Shown: positions 1 through 9,901, numbered from the stretch's first letter. The stretch is DNA of 64,000 nucleotides from Cytophagaceae bacterium (GCA_006969745.1 CP030886.1:4065234-4129233), one strand, 5' to 3'. Notes: generated by a model not told the origin, from the letters alone. Made by a program: numbers and translations.

Positions 1-1835
1 AAGCCTCCAACACCTGGAAAAGAAGCAAGTTGTATCCATTCTTCTGTATTTAGGTCAAATTCATACAAGGCTTTTGATGCGGTTATGACATAACCCTTAT
101 CTCCAATCTGAAAAGATTTGCTAAAAGAACCAAAGTTTAAATTTTCAAGTAATGACCAAGGAGCAGCATATTGAAGAGTTAATTCATCCGTATTAAATGA
201 ACTAATTGCATTTGAGTAATTCAATGGTCTAACAATTTCTTCTGTAACTAAAGCATTGTCTAAAACTGATTCATTAATTCTAACCTGGATTGAGTTTTTA
301 GAAGAGCTTACGATATCAAGATTTGAGCCATTGTATGAAACTGTGTTTAATGAAGAGTTTGGATTGAAATAGTCCCCATTTATTGTAATTAAAGCATTGA
401 TATCACTTGTTAAATTGGTGCTGATGGAATTATATACTGGTAACTCTAATGTGAATGTTTGCTCTGTAATGTCATATCCCTTTCCAATTTGAATCTCTAA
501 TTGAGATGACACAGAACCTAATTCATCTGGAATAACAATTGTCAATTCATCAGTAGAGCTAGCAGTCACCTTAGCCTGAACGCCACCAACTTTAACATCA
601 ATATCATTTGGATTATTAGAAAAGTTGTTTCCAAATATACTTATCTCAGTTCCCCAGGTAGCTTTTAAGGGGCTGATGGACTCAATTTCAGGGCCCAGAT
701 AATAGAAATCTATAATATTAGATTCTAAATCAGCTACTTCGAGTTTGACAGTAATCGGATTTCTTACCCCATCAGGTACTTCTGCGATAATTTCATTATT
801 GTCTGAAATATTGATCTTAGCTAAAGATTCGTTGAAATATATTTTGACTTCATCTGAGAGAAAACTGAAATTCACACCAAACAAAACAACTGGGTCATTG
901 TAATATGCAGCCACAGGTGAAATGCCATTAATAATAGGACTTAGTACCTCAAGAGATTCGCTTGTAATTTCTTGGTCAACCGAGTTCTTTATTGATATTG
1001 AGAAATTTTGTGGAACAACCGGAATTATAAGTTTAATAAGATTGCTATCGGCGGCTATAGGATCGAGTTTGACACCATTTATACTAATATTAGTTAAGGT
1101 CTTGTCAAGACCAAAGTAGCTACCTACTATTTGAATGGTATCTCCGTAAACAAGCTTTTTTTTAGAAACTGATTTGATTTTTGGTGAAATAAAGTCAAGC
1201 GGGGTATCATATTCAGCCATATTTCCTTGAGTGGACACTTTTACAACAGGGTTAGCATCTTCAATTGAAAGTGGCACTAATATTTTGATTATTGTGTCTG
1301 AGGCTGATATTATAGGAGCTGTAGCTTCCCCAAGTTTTACCTCATTTTGTGATGTTAAATAGCTAAAGCCTTTTCCTCTAATTGTAACTGTGTCTGAGTA
1401 GAAAATGTTAATTGGAGTAACTACTTCAATATTTGGAGCTCGGCTTCCTAAACTCATAAAAGAAATATTCTCTCCATATACAATGAAATCATCTGTTTCA
1501 ACAAAAGCTCGAACGAAATATAAAGTTTCTTCTTTTAAAGTTGTTTTTATTGTTTCTGAGAACCTCTCGGATTGAATGTTTTCAGAATAAATAACTCGAT
1601 CACTACTTTCTAAAGTCGGATTTTCACTTTCGCCCCAAACAAATCCATAATTCATAATCTCAAATTCACCACGAAATATTATTTCAGCATTTAATCTTGC
1701 TCCATCTGATGTGATTTCAGTAACTGAGAGCGTTTTTAATCTCGGATAATTTCTGCTGATGACATCTTCTTCATCACATTTGACCAGTAACGCTAACAAG
1801 GATACTAACAAGAAATTTCTGAATACAATGTTCAT
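1..1835 (-). CDS. TIG/IPT-repeat plus Kelch-like lipoprotein (C-terminus outside window)
   Basis: The minus frame stays open from an ATG to the window edge, so the protein is incomplete (about 611 residues visible). It starts with a short lipoprotein signal whose lipobox is LLVKC followed by acidic residues, so it is probably outer-membrane anchored. A fibronectin-like N-terminal stretch precedes about five Ig-like TIG/IPT units with recurring 'ITINGDYF' and 'VTIRGKGF' motifs. The last visible residues (FDLNTEEWIQLASFP) are the start of a Kelch-type propeller. The order matches the complete lipoprotein at 4293-6269, so the two are likely paralogues. Its ATG overlaps the stop of the preceding gene (ATGA), implying translational coupling. 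Ligand unknown; surface glycan or protein binding is only an inference from the folds. Confidence 0.8.
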   Translation of the reverse strand, partial: MNIVFRNFLLVSLLALLVKCDEEDVISRNYPRLKTLSVTEITSDGARLNAEIIFRGEFEIMNYGFVWGESENPTLESSDRVIYSENIQSERFSETIKTTLKEETLYFVRAFVETDDFIVYGENISFMSLGSRAPNIEVVTPINIFYSDTVTIRGKGFSYLTSQNEVKLGEATAPIISASDTIIKILVPLSIEDANPVVKVSTQGNMAEYDTPLDFISPKIKSVSKKKLVYGDTIQIVGSYFGLDKTLTNISINGVKLDPIAADSNLIKLIIPVVPQNFSISIKNSVDQEITSESLEVLSPIINGISPVAAYYNDPVVLFGVNFSFLSDEVKIYFNESLAKINISDNNEIIAEVPDGVRNPITVKLEVADLESNIIDFYYLGPEIESISPLKATWGTEISIFGNNFSNNPNDIDVKVGGVQAKVTASSTDELTIVIPDELGSVSSQLEIQIGKGYDITEQTFTLELPVYNSISTNLTSDINALITINGDYFNPNSSLNTVSYNGSNLDIVSSSKNSIQVRINESVLDNALVTEEIVRPLNYSNAISSFNTDELTLQYAAPWSLLENLNFGSFSKSFQIGDKGYVITASKALYEFDLNTEEWIQLASFPGVGG

Positions 1836-3016
1836 TTTTTGAACAGAATTAAATTCAATGAAATTCGACTATTGTTTGCATTGAAACGGTTTGTTTTACT
1901 AAGCGAGGGCATTTGAAAATATCGAATAGCAACACTCCCAGTGAATTTTTTATAGGACTTAAGAATCCCAAAACCGCCCCAATAACCAATTTGATTATCG
2001 TTTACTTCAAATGCTGAACTTTCAGGGAAAGTACTCACAACATTTCCAACGACTCGTTCACTTAATAGTTTGGTGTTTGACATGAGATGATAGTCGTAAT
2101 TAATACCTCCCTGTATATAAAGTCCATATTTCTTTGCTGGTAAGGAATACTTTGCCGAAAGTGGAATTGAAAGGGTGGTTAAATCAATGAAAGTATCATG
2201 ATATTGGGTTGAAGATCCTTCTAATTTTAAAAATGATGAGTAGCCAGACTTCATGAAATGAAGTTCACCTTGTAAAGCCATTTTTTCGGTGATTCGAGGG
2301 AATGAGATTGCAATTAATACTCCAATAGAAGGGTCAATTGATATATACGAATCATCCAAATAAGAAAAAGATCCCGTATCATCAGTTGTTATTTCTGACC
2401 TTATTATACCCAAAGTTGCACCAACATCAAATCGAGACCAAGGCTTGTTTGCTTTGTATTCTGTGAATTCAGAACCCTTACATTTGTTGTATTTCAAAAT
2501 AAATCTCGTTAAACTTTTTTCATCAAGTTTGAGACTTGCTATGCTACCAGTTGTATTTTTTAAACAATCACCAGTTAAATAATTGACAATACCTCGCCAT
2601 CTGCTTGTTTCTCTCGTTCCATTTTTACCATCGACCACTACTTCTTCAATAATTGACTCTAAGTCGAAAAAAGAAGTATCCTTCTTAATGTGATACATTT
2701 CTCTCGATTTATATAAACTTATTTCACCTCTGATCAAAACCTCAACAAAAGAATCTTTAAGTATTTGAGAAGAAAAGAATTTATCATCGACATATCCAAA
2801 TCCTTTTATTTGACTTGGGTAATACTTTTTTTCTCCTTCTTCACTTTTGAAAATACATGATTCATAATTCTTTGAGTTGGAACGATAATCCAATTGTCCT
2901 CGAATGGTATCGTTATCATTAGTTATGATAAATCCATTTCTAAAATCGTTTTGTCCAAATGAACTAGAAAAAGTGACAATTAGAACTATTAGAGATAAAT
3001 TGAACTTTTTGCTCAT
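1832..3016 (-). CDS. Secreted protein with predicted C-terminal outer-membrane beta-barrel
   Basis: The protein has 394 residues and a Sec signal peptide ending near SSSFGQ. The first half resembles a Bacteroidetes N-terminal module with a 'GFIITNDNDTIRGQLDY' opening, in which short beta hairpins with the pattern 'NDTIxG' recur. The second half alternates aromatic and polar residues and ends in a hydrophobic strand with a terminal FKK, as in PorT-like outer-membrane barrels. It overlaps the downstream TIG/Kelch lipoprotein gene by four bases, so the two are one transcription unit and may act together at the cell surface. The specific function is not recognised. Confidence 0.6.
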   Translation of the reverse strand: MSKKFNLSLIVLIVTFSSSFGQNDFRNGFIITNDNDTIRGQLDYRSNSKNYESCIFKSEEGEKKYYPSQIKGFGYVDDKFFSSQILKDSFVEVLIRGEISLYKSREMYHIKKDTSFFDLESIIEEVVVDGKNGTRETSRWRGIVNYLTGDCLKNTTGSIASLKLDEKSLTRFILKYNKCKGSEFTEYKANKPWSRFDVGATLGIIRSEITTDDTGSFSYLDDSYISIDPSIGVLIAISFPRITEKMALQGELHFMKSGYSSFLKLEGSSTQYHDTFIDLTTLSIPLSAKYSLPAKKYGLYIQGGINYDYHLMSNTKLLSERVVGNVVSTFPESSAFEVNDNQIGYWGGFGILKSYKKFTGSVAIRYFQMPSLSKTNRFNANNSRISLNLILFKK

Positions 3017-3399
3017 AATACAATGATATATACAAAGAGGATTAAAATAGAGGTTAGGAAGGCCAATTATAAAGTGTTGTAAAAAAGACTATTTTCAATA
3101 AAATATTGAATTAATCATCAAATGATTTACCTAGCTGGTAAAGGAATTTAAAAAGAATTTGACATGGCTTCAGACAGATTCATACTAACCCTAAATATTA
3201 AATTATAAGAATACAATCTTCCTTCAAAGAGTTTGTATGCAAGAATATAATATGCAAAGACCTGAGCTGCTTCGCAAATCACTAAGCATTGTTATATAAT
3301 GGCCTGTGCTTTATTAATATAGCTTTGGTTTAGGGGCGAACTCCCAGTCATGGCCTCTAACATCAATCAAAGGCAATCATATCATTTTATTGTACTACG

Positions 3400-3431
3400 A
3401 GCCTGTCTACGCCGCCAGGTAGGCTTTTTTT
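3400..3431 (+). terminator. Rho-independent terminator without an upstream plus-strand gene
   Basis: A 9-bp stem (AGCCTGTCT paired with AGGTAGGCT, two G-U pairs) with an 8-base GC-rich loop is followed directly by seven T residues. The orientation is plus, yet every gene to its left is on the minus strand. It may therefore end a small RNA or be a relic. Confidence 0.65.
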
Positions 3432-3466
3432 GCCACTCGACAACTAGAGTGGATACCATGTAGCAG

Positions 3467-3500
3467 CAGTGAGGAACGCTGGCAGGAGGGAAGGAGAATG
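3467..3500. repeat. Degenerate intergenic repeat, copy 1
   Basis: This purine-rich stretch begins CAGTGAG and contains CAGGAG and GAAGGAGA blocks. It matches 4225-4259 at about 28 of 35 positions with one single-base gap. Both copies lie just downstream of minus-strand genes. Function unknown. Confidence 0.5.
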
Positions 3501-3505
3501 TCATA

Positions 3506-4021
3506 CTACTTCTGATACTCTATTTTTAAAATTTTCCATACAAAATCACCCATTTTGGTTTTAACTATAGCTTCATCTCCAAGAGTTTTATCAAGAAGCG
3601 CTTTAGCCATTGGGGAGTCCATAGATATATAATCTTTATTACCGATGAGCTCTTCGTAGCCTACAATTCGCAATCGCTTTTGAAGACGTTTCTCTTCGTT
3701 TTTAATTTCTACCCAAGCGCCAAACATCACTTTACCTTCCTGGTTAGGGTGGTAATTGATCACTTTTAAGTCGTCAACACACTTGGTCAGATATCGAATG
3801 CGATTGTCAATTTCTCGAAGACGTTTTTTGTTGTAATGGTAATCGGCATTTTCTGAACGATCTCCCAAACTCGCCGCCCATGAAACCTTAGCGGTAACAT
3901 CTGGACGTTCAACTCGGTAAAGGTGATCATGTTCATCCCTTAATTTCTGCATGCCTTCGGCAGTAATCATTTGCGAGCGTTTGATTTTTGGTAGCGTTGA
4001 TTCAGGGATTTTTCGCCTCAT
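3506..4021 (-). CDS. greB: Transcript cleavage factor GreB
   Basis: GreB rescues backtracked RNA polymerase by stimulating its intrinsic transcript cleavage. The N-terminal coiled coil carries the signature block WAASLGDRSENADYHYNKKR, whose acidic tip residues (D and E of DRSENAD) reach the polymerase active site. The motif RIRYLTKC follows, then the C-terminal FKBP-like domain with GAWVEI, RIVGYEE and DYISMDSPMAKALL. I chose the ATG that gives MRRKIPE. An in-frame GTG 19 codons upstream would add an unconserved extension. The gene stands alone between two non-coding stretches. Confidence 0.93.
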   Translation of the reverse strand: MRRKIPESTLPKIKRSQMITAEGMQKLRDEHDHLYRVERPDVTAKVSWAASLGDRSENADYHYNKKRLREIDNRIRYLTKCVDDLKVINYHPNQEGKVMFGAWVEIKNEEKRLQKRLRIVGYEELIGNKDYISMDSPMAKALLDKTLGDEAIVKTKMGDFVWKILKIEYQK

Positions 4022-4224
4022 AAGTAGATCATTTTTTGAAAACTTTTGCAAGTTAACTACAGCCAAATTTGTAACCACTGAAAATCAATAAATCTGATCT
4101 TATGTTTAAATGCCGGCAGGTAGCTTCGGTTCGGGGGTGGATTAATAGTTTAGCGGAAAGGCCTTTTTCGTCCTTAGTAACAGTCACTTCATTTCATAGC
4201 AGTCACGAGCAATCTTTTGCCACA

Positions 4225-4259
4225 CAGTGAGAGATGTTGGACAGGAGAGAAGGAGAGTG
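4225..4259. repeat. Degenerate intergenic repeat, copy 2
   Basis: This is the second copy of the repeat at 3467-3500, with the same CAGTGAG start, CAGGAG block and GAAGGAGA block. It sits a short distance downstream of the stop of the minus-strand TIG/Kelch gene. The rest of the intergenic stretch from 4022 to 4292 shows no gene. Confidence 0.5.
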
Positions 4260-4292
4260 GTAAATGTGTGCGGAATTCAAATAAAGTATTCT

Positions 4293-6269
4293 TCAATTAC
4301 CTTCCCAAATTAACATTTCATCTTCAACATTAGCATAGGAACTTCCTGAACCACCGCCGATGTATACTTTATTATTAATAACGAAAGAAAATGCACGCTC
4401 TCTTGCCCAATGACCTACATTCTCGACACGTGTCCACTGGTTTGCTCCAACATCATACTCCCAGCAATAATTATAGCCAGACCATCCACCAGTCGCGATA
4501 TAACCCTTACCATTAAGGATGAAGGAAACATTTTCGCCAATTACGACCGGAAAGTTGCCCATCTCTGTCCATAGATCATTCACAGGATCGTATCTCCAAT
4601 AATCGGCTTCCCCGGTAGTTCTTGCACCCCCTACGATATAGGCAAAGCCATCAAGCTCCAGACCAGTCATATTTGCTCTACTTTGATATGGATTAATGGG
4701 AATATCTGAAATTCTATACCATTCATCAAGATCTGGATCGTAGGCATAAAAGTCTTCCAGTTTGCTCCCCCCTAACCCCAAGTATATTTTCCCATTCAAC
4801 GAAAAAGTAGTCGCACCGCCTCTTTGAGGACCTATAAAATCAGCCATTTGTTGCCATTGCATGGTCGATTGATCAAACATCCAAAAATTATCATTTGCTT
4901 CACCTGTATAAACAAATCCATTTTGACCATTGCCAATTGCATCTCCGCTGTAGTTCATCGAAAATGGCAATGCGTGTTTTGCCCATTCATTGGTTTCAGG
5001 ATTGTATTCCCAGTTATAAATATTAGAATCTGTATAGTCATTTGAATTGCAGATTAAATAGGCTTTACTTCCCAAAACAAATGTGCCTGGATGGCCATAG
5101 TAACTTATAGGGATGTCGTTGGAAACCACTCGCCAGGTATCCTGAATTTCAAATTCGGAATCAGACATCGCAGTTTTATCCAGAACAGAGACTGAAATAT
5201 TGTTCACCTTGTTAGGGTAGGGTCCTTCAGGCACTTCTACAACTAATTTGGTTCTGGTACTTGCATATTGAACTTCTGCTTCGGCATCACCAATAAAAAC
5301 CTTGTTCTGGTAGTAGACCGGATGAAAGTTTGATCCTGTAATGGTGATCTCATCACGAGAGTTTCCCGTAGTAGGACTTAGATCAATCTCAGGGCCATTA
5401 ATTTCAAGTGTGCCTATGCTCTCTACGTCTTGGAGTTGAGCTCTCACTGTTATCTTCGGATAGCTTGTTTCAATATCATCAGGTAAAACAACCGAGAGAC
5501 TGTTCCTTGAGCTTGCTATGACATTTGCAACTTTACCATCAATTCGAACTTCATTCCTTCGAAGATCGTTATCAAAATGATCACCATTTATAGTTATAAT
5601 TTCTCTAAAATCAACTTGATTAGGCTCAAATGAAGTAATTTCAGGTGCCTCAAGTCGAAATGAACCAACCACCTTAGCGTTCTGAGGAATATTTTTCCAG
5701 ATATGAATACTTGTCTCAACAGACTCTAATTCAGGCACAACAACTTTTATATAGGAATCGGTACTAGAAATTGCGGATTCAGTTTTAGATCCACCAAAAA
5801 CAATGTATTGATGATCTCCAAAGTACCTTCCTTCAATAGTCATTGTGTCTCCAATATGACCGTTTTTGGGAAAGAAGTCACTGATCTCAGGCAATCGATC
5901 ACCTGTCCAGATAAATGATTGTTGGTGACCTTCAGTTTGCTCTCCATTTCTTATCATATACGCACGATACAGATAGGTTTCACCCTCATCCAGGCCACTT
6001 GTTAATTGGGCAGAAAAACTGCCACGTGACTCAGGTGATCCTAGACTAATTCGCCTGATAGCATATGAACTTTCATCCTCTGCTCTGTAAATTATGAACC
6101 CATGATCTGTCGCAGATATATAGCCAATTGTTCCAATCAACGTAAGACCACCTCCATCAATAGGAGAAGGGCTTTCAGTAGCAATAGCCACCATTGGTTG
6201 TGTATCATCTTTATTGCAAGATCCAATTAGTAAAGAGATGATAAGTAACGTGAGGAGTTTTCGATTCAT
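4293..6269 (-). CDS. TIG/IPT-repeat and Kelch-propeller lipoprotein
   Basis: This is a 658-residue lipoprotein with lipobox LLIGSC followed by NKDD. Residues about 25-120 form a fibronectin-like strand-rich segment. Residues 125-375 carry three or four TIG/IPT Ig-like units with motifs such as 'MTIEGRYFGD', 'ITINGDHFDN' and 'ITITGSNFHP'. Residues 380-658 form a Kelch/galactose-oxidase-type propeller with repeated 'GKIYLGLGG', 'GFAYIVGG', 'GKGYIATGG' and 'NKVYIGGG' blades followed by W-containing turns. It lacks recognisable catalytic residues, so a binding or scaffolding role at the cell surface is more likely than oxidase activity. Its ATG overlaps the stop of the preceding BACON lipoprotein gene (ATGA), so the two are co-translated. 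Confidence 0.82.
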   Translation of the reverse strand: MNRKLLTLLIISLLIGSCNKDDTQPMVAIATESPSPIDGGGLTLIGTIGYISATDHGFIIYRAEDESSYAIRRISLGSPESRGSFSAQLTSGLDEGETYLYRAYMIRNGEQTEGHQQSFIWTGDRLPEISDFFPKNGHIGDTMTIEGRYFGDHQYIVFGGSKTESAISSTDSYIKVVVPELESVETSIHIWKNIPQNAKVVGSFRLEAPEITSFEPNQVDFREIITINGDHFDNDLRRNEVRIDGKVANVIASSRNSLSVVLPDDIETSYPKITVRAQLQDVESIGTLEINGPEIDLSPTTGNSRDEITITGSNFHPVYYQNKVFIGDAEAEVQYASTRTKLVVEVPEGPYPNKVNNISVSVLDKTAMSDSEFEIQDTWRVVSNDIPISYYGHPGTFVLGSKAYLICNSNDYTDSNIYNWEYNPETNEWAKHALPFSMNYSGDAIGNGQNGFVYTGEANDNFWMFDQSTMQWQQMADFIGPQRGGATTFSLNGKIYLGLGGSKLEDFYAYDPDLDEWYRISDIPINPYQSRANMTGLELDGFAYIVGGARTTGEADYWRYDPVNDLWTEMGNFPVVIGENVSFILNGKGYIATGGWSGYNYCWEYDVGANQWTRVENVGHWARERAFSFVINNKVYIGGGSGSSYANVEDEMLIWEGN

Positions 6270-7576
6270 TTGAGCTGATAGTTAATGATGGCTGCTTTTG
6301 AGTCATTTTCAGGCACAAAACCCAGGACATAATATTGGTCTCCTAGTGTATTAAAGAAAACAAATTGTCCTCTGAATTCAGAGGTTAATTGATGATCATA
6401 CTCAACTGGAGGAAAACTAACCTGATCGATTAAATCCCATTCATCAGAATAGATCATTAAATCTGACGATTCTTGAAAGTTATTGCTACTAACAAGCAAA
6501 TAATTTTCATTCCTAGAATGATTGAAATTTGCTGCCTGAATGTAAGAGTTGCTCAATGATAATGAGCTTAAGTAAGTTAAATCTTCAACAGGACTTTCAG
6601 ATAAGTTGAATATAGTTCCAGCTTGTGTAAGGATGTAATTTTCTTCCCCATTCACCCATAAGTCAACTCCAATCGGGTAATCACCATGATAAGGAGTTTC
6701 AGAGAGTCGTTCTGGCCTATTCCCAAAACCATATTTCTCAATATCCTTAGGTATACTGTTAATAGATATACCGTAGATGTAATTTTCAGATGGATGTTTT
6801 TTAACTATTGTCTTTTCGTAAATATTGTCGAAGGAGGTTAATTCTTCACCTGTCAAAACATTATAGCCATGGATACTTACCCATTGATCCTCAGCAGGAA
6901 ACAAATAAATCCATTCATCATTCGCATAAACAGCATCAAATACCTCTATTAAAAGGCCATTCACACGTTCAACTTCGAAATCTATCAAATCCACAATACT
7001 GTATGCATAATTATGTCCAATAAGTGCCTTGGTACCGTCCGGGCTTAATGCCAGACAGTTTGATGGAAATTCAAGATCTAAAGTTTGCACAAATTGATTT
7101 TTGGGATCTATCAGATACAGCTGACTCGTGTTGTCAATCGCAATAATGGCGTTAAGGTGACCACTGTAGTCGGCATCAATGACGCTAAAATCTAAACTCA
7201 TGGATGGAATCGTGGAGACATCAACGGTAATCGTATAGGTTTCTGAAGCAACCATTAAAACAAGCTCACTCTGATAAACACCTTCTCCCAAGTTTTGCCG
7301 ATCAACATCTATAATAATAGACCCATTACTTTCAGCTCCAATCTCACCTTGCGAATTTCTTAAGTTGACAAAATCACCTGAGGTAATTGCGACTGACCAT
7401 TTAATCTTACCTGATCCGTAATTATTGATTTCGATTTGTTGCATATCCTCGTTACTGTTGAAAAATATGCTAGTTGAGGAAATGTTGAAATCAGCCTCTG
7501 GAATAATTTCAGTATTATCCTCAGCGCATGAGAATACGAAAAAAATAAGCCCTAGTATCGGAATAATCCATTTCAT
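6266..7576 (-). CDS. BACON-domain lipoprotein with propeller-like C-terminal half
   Basis: The chosen ATG gives a clean lipoprotein signal, MKWIIPILG to VFSC, then AEDN. An upstream ATG at 7633 would place 19 polar residues before it and is unlikely. Residues about 20-120 resemble a BACON/Ig-like domain ('ISSTSIFFNSNEDMQQIEI' and 'GEGVYQSELVLMV'). The remainder has WD40/YVTN-like strands such as 'LALSPDGTKALIGH', consistent with a beta-propeller. BACON domains are usually carbohydrate- or mucin-binding modules of surface lipoproteins. The gene is the first of an operon with the TIG/Kelch lipoprotein and is divergent from the T9SS protein, with which it shares a 68-base promoter region. Confidence 0.72.
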   Translation of the reverse strand: MKWIIPILGLIFFVFSCAEDNTEIIPEADFNISSTSIFFNSNEDMQQIEINNYGSGKIKWSVAITSGDFVNLRNSQGEIGAESNGSIIIDVDRQNLGEGVYQSELVLMVASETYTITVDVSTIPSMSLDFSVIDADYSGHLNAIIAIDNTSQLYLIDPKNQFVQTLDLEFPSNCLALSPDGTKALIGHNYAYSIVDLIDFEVERVNGLLIEVFDAVYANDEWIYLFPAEDQWVSIHGYNVLTGEELTSFDNIYEKTIVKKHPSENYIYGISINSIPKDIEKYGFGNRPERLSETPYHGDYPIGVDLWVNGEENYILTQAGTIFNLSESPVEDLTYLSSLSLSNSYIQAANFNHSRNENYLLVSSNNFQESSDLMIYSDEWDLIDQVSFPPVEYDHQLTSEFRGQFVFFNTLGDQYYVLGFVPENDSKAAIINYQLK

Positions 7577-7644
7577 TTTTTGTAGGTATGTTTCCTTGAA
7601 ATAATTTCGATGAAATTTTTGAATCAAAATCATTACTGATTAAA

Positions 7645-9732
7645 GTGCTAAAATTAACTACTGCAATACTATTTATTGGAATTTCATTGAATATACTGTC
7701 ACAGGAAGTAACCTGGATGTATGGAAGTGGTGATTGGACGGATGACAGTGTAAATGATAATGCAATTGACTTAGAAGGGAATGCGTATTTTACCGGCTTC
7801 TTAAGTGGCGGAACAGTTATTGGAGACACCACCTACCAAAGTAGGGGAGCTTATGTGGCAAAGTTTGATGCGGATGGCAATTATTTATGGTCTCATCGAT
7901 TTGGAGACTTCAATACCTATGGTACGGCTCTCACCATAGACTCACAAAACAACGTCTATGTGATTGGCGGTTATAAAATGCTCAATTACGAGGGGTATAA
8001 CCTGAGTTATGCATGGAGTCAGACTTTCGTTATGAAGATTTCCTCTGCCGGACAAGTCCTTTGGTTAAAAGGCTTTGGACCGGCAGGAACTAGCGGAAAT
8101 TTCATCGCCAGACATGCTGCAGCAGATCAGAACGATAATCTCTATATAACCGGAGGTTTTGATATTGATGTAACCATTGATGATCAGGTATTCAATGTGA
8201 CTGGCAGAGAAGGATTTGATAATGACATAATTGTCTTAAGGTTAGATGAAAATGGAGATCTTGTCCATGGAATTCAGCTAGGCAGTACATCCTCTGAAAG
8301 CATTCAAGATATTAAGATCGCAAACAATCATCTGTTTCTCCTTGGCTTTGGAACCGGAGCAGTAATAGATGTCAATGGGGTTGCCTATGAAAGACCATAC
8401 GAGGTATACAGTTTCATTGCAAAGTTTGACTTACAAGGAGTGACACAGTGGGTTAGACCTCTTGAAAACGGCAATGACTATCAGTTTGATATCGATAGCC
8501 AAAACAATTTTGTATTCGCTTTCCAACCCTGGAATTCCACAATTAATGGATATGTAGGATTAAAGGTAGAAAAGACAGATGATAATGGGAATGAACTTTT
8601 TTCAAGAGTGTTTAATCAGACTAGAGTAGATAAGATAGGCCTTGCAGTTGAGGATCTAGACATTTATTTGACAGCTGGATTCGAATCTGAGCAAATAGAT
8701 CAAGTGACACTGACAACCGATGAGATAGATGTTGCGATTCTGAAATTCAATGAAGTCGGATATCTTCAATGGGTAAGCACACTTGCGGGAAGTGAAATTG
8801 ATGATGGAATAAGTATCTCCGTTCGCGATAATACAATTTATGTATCCGGCGAATACAATAGTGACGAGCTAACGGCAAATGATCATATCATTACGAACAA
8901 CAGTGGAAATAATGACAATGACTTCTTCTTTGCCGCTTTGATAGATACCACTGTGAATATATGCCCGCCGGATGATGCGTTTGCGTTCCAATATCCTCAG
9001 ATTGCCTGCCAGGAAGATTCCGTATTGATAACGCTCACCAATGATTATGCCATTTCAATTGACTGGTTTAAAGACGGTATGCTACTAGATAATTCGGGTG
9101 AGAATGAAATAAAGATTACTGAACCTGGAGTATACACAGCGCGAATCAATAGTGAAACCAGTTGTGCGGTTGCTGAAAAAAGACTGGTCGTTGACAATGA
9201 AAGTCAAGCGTCCAATGAGACAGATTTGATCCTGTATACTTTGCCGGAAGTTGCTATCACTACATCAACACAGATACTGAAAGGTGAGATGGTTGTATTT
9301 AATACTAAATACAACGAATCATACGATTATGAGTGGTACATTCAACGAATTACAAATCCTAAAAACCTAACTAATTCCAACGAAGTAGCGGTACAATTTA
9401 ACAGAACATTTGTTGATTTAATTGCTAGCGTGAAAGCAACACACAAAGTAACAGGTTGTTATAAATCTGACACACTAATCTTTGATGTAGATCAGATACT
9501 ACATACCGAAAAATATTCGGACTTGTCACTATTCCCCAATCCGGCCAGTGATTTTTTTGAAATCAAAACATCTCAGATAGTTACACAATCAATAATCAAA
9601 GACTTATCCGGAAGAATTGTTAAATCTTCTGAGGCTTCAACTGTTGATGTTTCGGATTTACCAAAAGGTGTTTTTATTGTTGAAGTTTATTTCAAGGATT
9701 CCATAGCCAGATTGAAATTGATTAAGCAATAG
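7645..9732 (+). CDS. T9SS-exported beta-propeller protein with C-terminal sorting domain
   Basis: The first in-frame start after an upstream stop is GTG, giving MLKLTTAIL to ISLNILSQ, a normal Sec signal. Residues 25-440 consist of SBBP-type propeller repeats with recurring patterns such as 'NVYVIGGY', 'NLYITGGF' and 'TIYVSGEY' next to 'WLKGFG' and 'WVSTLAG'. An Ig-like cysteine-containing segment follows. The last 75 residues are a type A T9SS sorting domain with SLFPNPASDFFEI and a final strand FIVEVYF. The protein is probably translocated across the outer membrane by the type IX system and then attached or released. Substrate unknown. Confidence 0.82.
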   Translation: MLKLTTAILFIGISLNILSQEVTWMYGSGDWTDDSVNDNAIDLEGNAYFTGFLSGGTVIGDTTYQSRGAYVAKFDADGNYLWSHRFGDFNTYGTALTIDSQNNVYVIGGYKMLNYEGYNLSYAWSQTFVMKISSAGQVLWLKGFGPAGTSGNFIARHAAADQNDNLYITGGFDIDVTIDDQVFNVTGREGFDNDIIVLRLDENGDLVHGIQLGSTSSESIQDIKIANNHLFLLGFGTGAVIDVNGVAYERPYEVYSFIAKFDLQGVTQWVRPLENGNDYQFDIDSQNNFVFAFQPWNSTINGYVGLKVEKTDDNGNELFSRVFNQTRVDKIGLAVEDLDIYLTAGFESEQIDQVTLTTDEIDVAILKFNEVGYLQWVSTLAGSEIDDGISISVRDNTIYVSGEYNSDELTANDHIITNNSGNNDNDFFFAALIDTTVNICPPDDAFAFQYPQIACQEDSVLITLTNDYAISIDWFKDGMLLDNSGENEIKITEPGVYTARINSETSCAVAEKRLVVDNESQASNETDLILYTLPEVAITTSTQILKGEMVVFNTKYNESYDYEWYIQRITNPKNLTNSNEVAVQFNRTFVDLIASVKATHKVTGCYKSDTLIFDVDQILHTEKYSDLSLFPNPASDFFEIKTSQIVTQSIIKDLSGRIVKSSEASTVDVSDLPKGVFIVEVYFKDSIARLKLIKQ

Positions 9733-9901
9733 TTTGATTTATGAGGGAATTAAATTTTAAATATACCCACATAATTATCTAATTATCACAGTAATCAAAT
9801 CATGCATGTGCGCGCGTATGATAATTGTCAAATAACTCTAGACGGAATGTAGAATATCAGATTATGATTTTGGTAGTGATTGTCCATTTCATGCATATGA
9901 A

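Larger units (their letters stand above)
3017..3505. other. Intergenic region with orphan terminator and degenerate repeat
   Basis: No credible coding frame is visible. The stretch contains a plus-strand rho-independent terminator at 3400-3431, a 6-bp-stem hairpin at 3433-3452 (CCACTC/GAGTGG), and one copy of a degenerate purine-rich repeat that recurs at 4225-4259. A TAGCTTTG element at 3320-3327 fits the Bacteroidetes -7 consensus on the plus strand. A short non-coding transcript is therefore possible but unproven. Confidence 0.5.

Noticed and set aside
922..1119. Plus-strand 65-residue ORF
   Set aside because: It lies wholly inside the TIG/Kelch gene on the opposite strand and shows no domain pattern.
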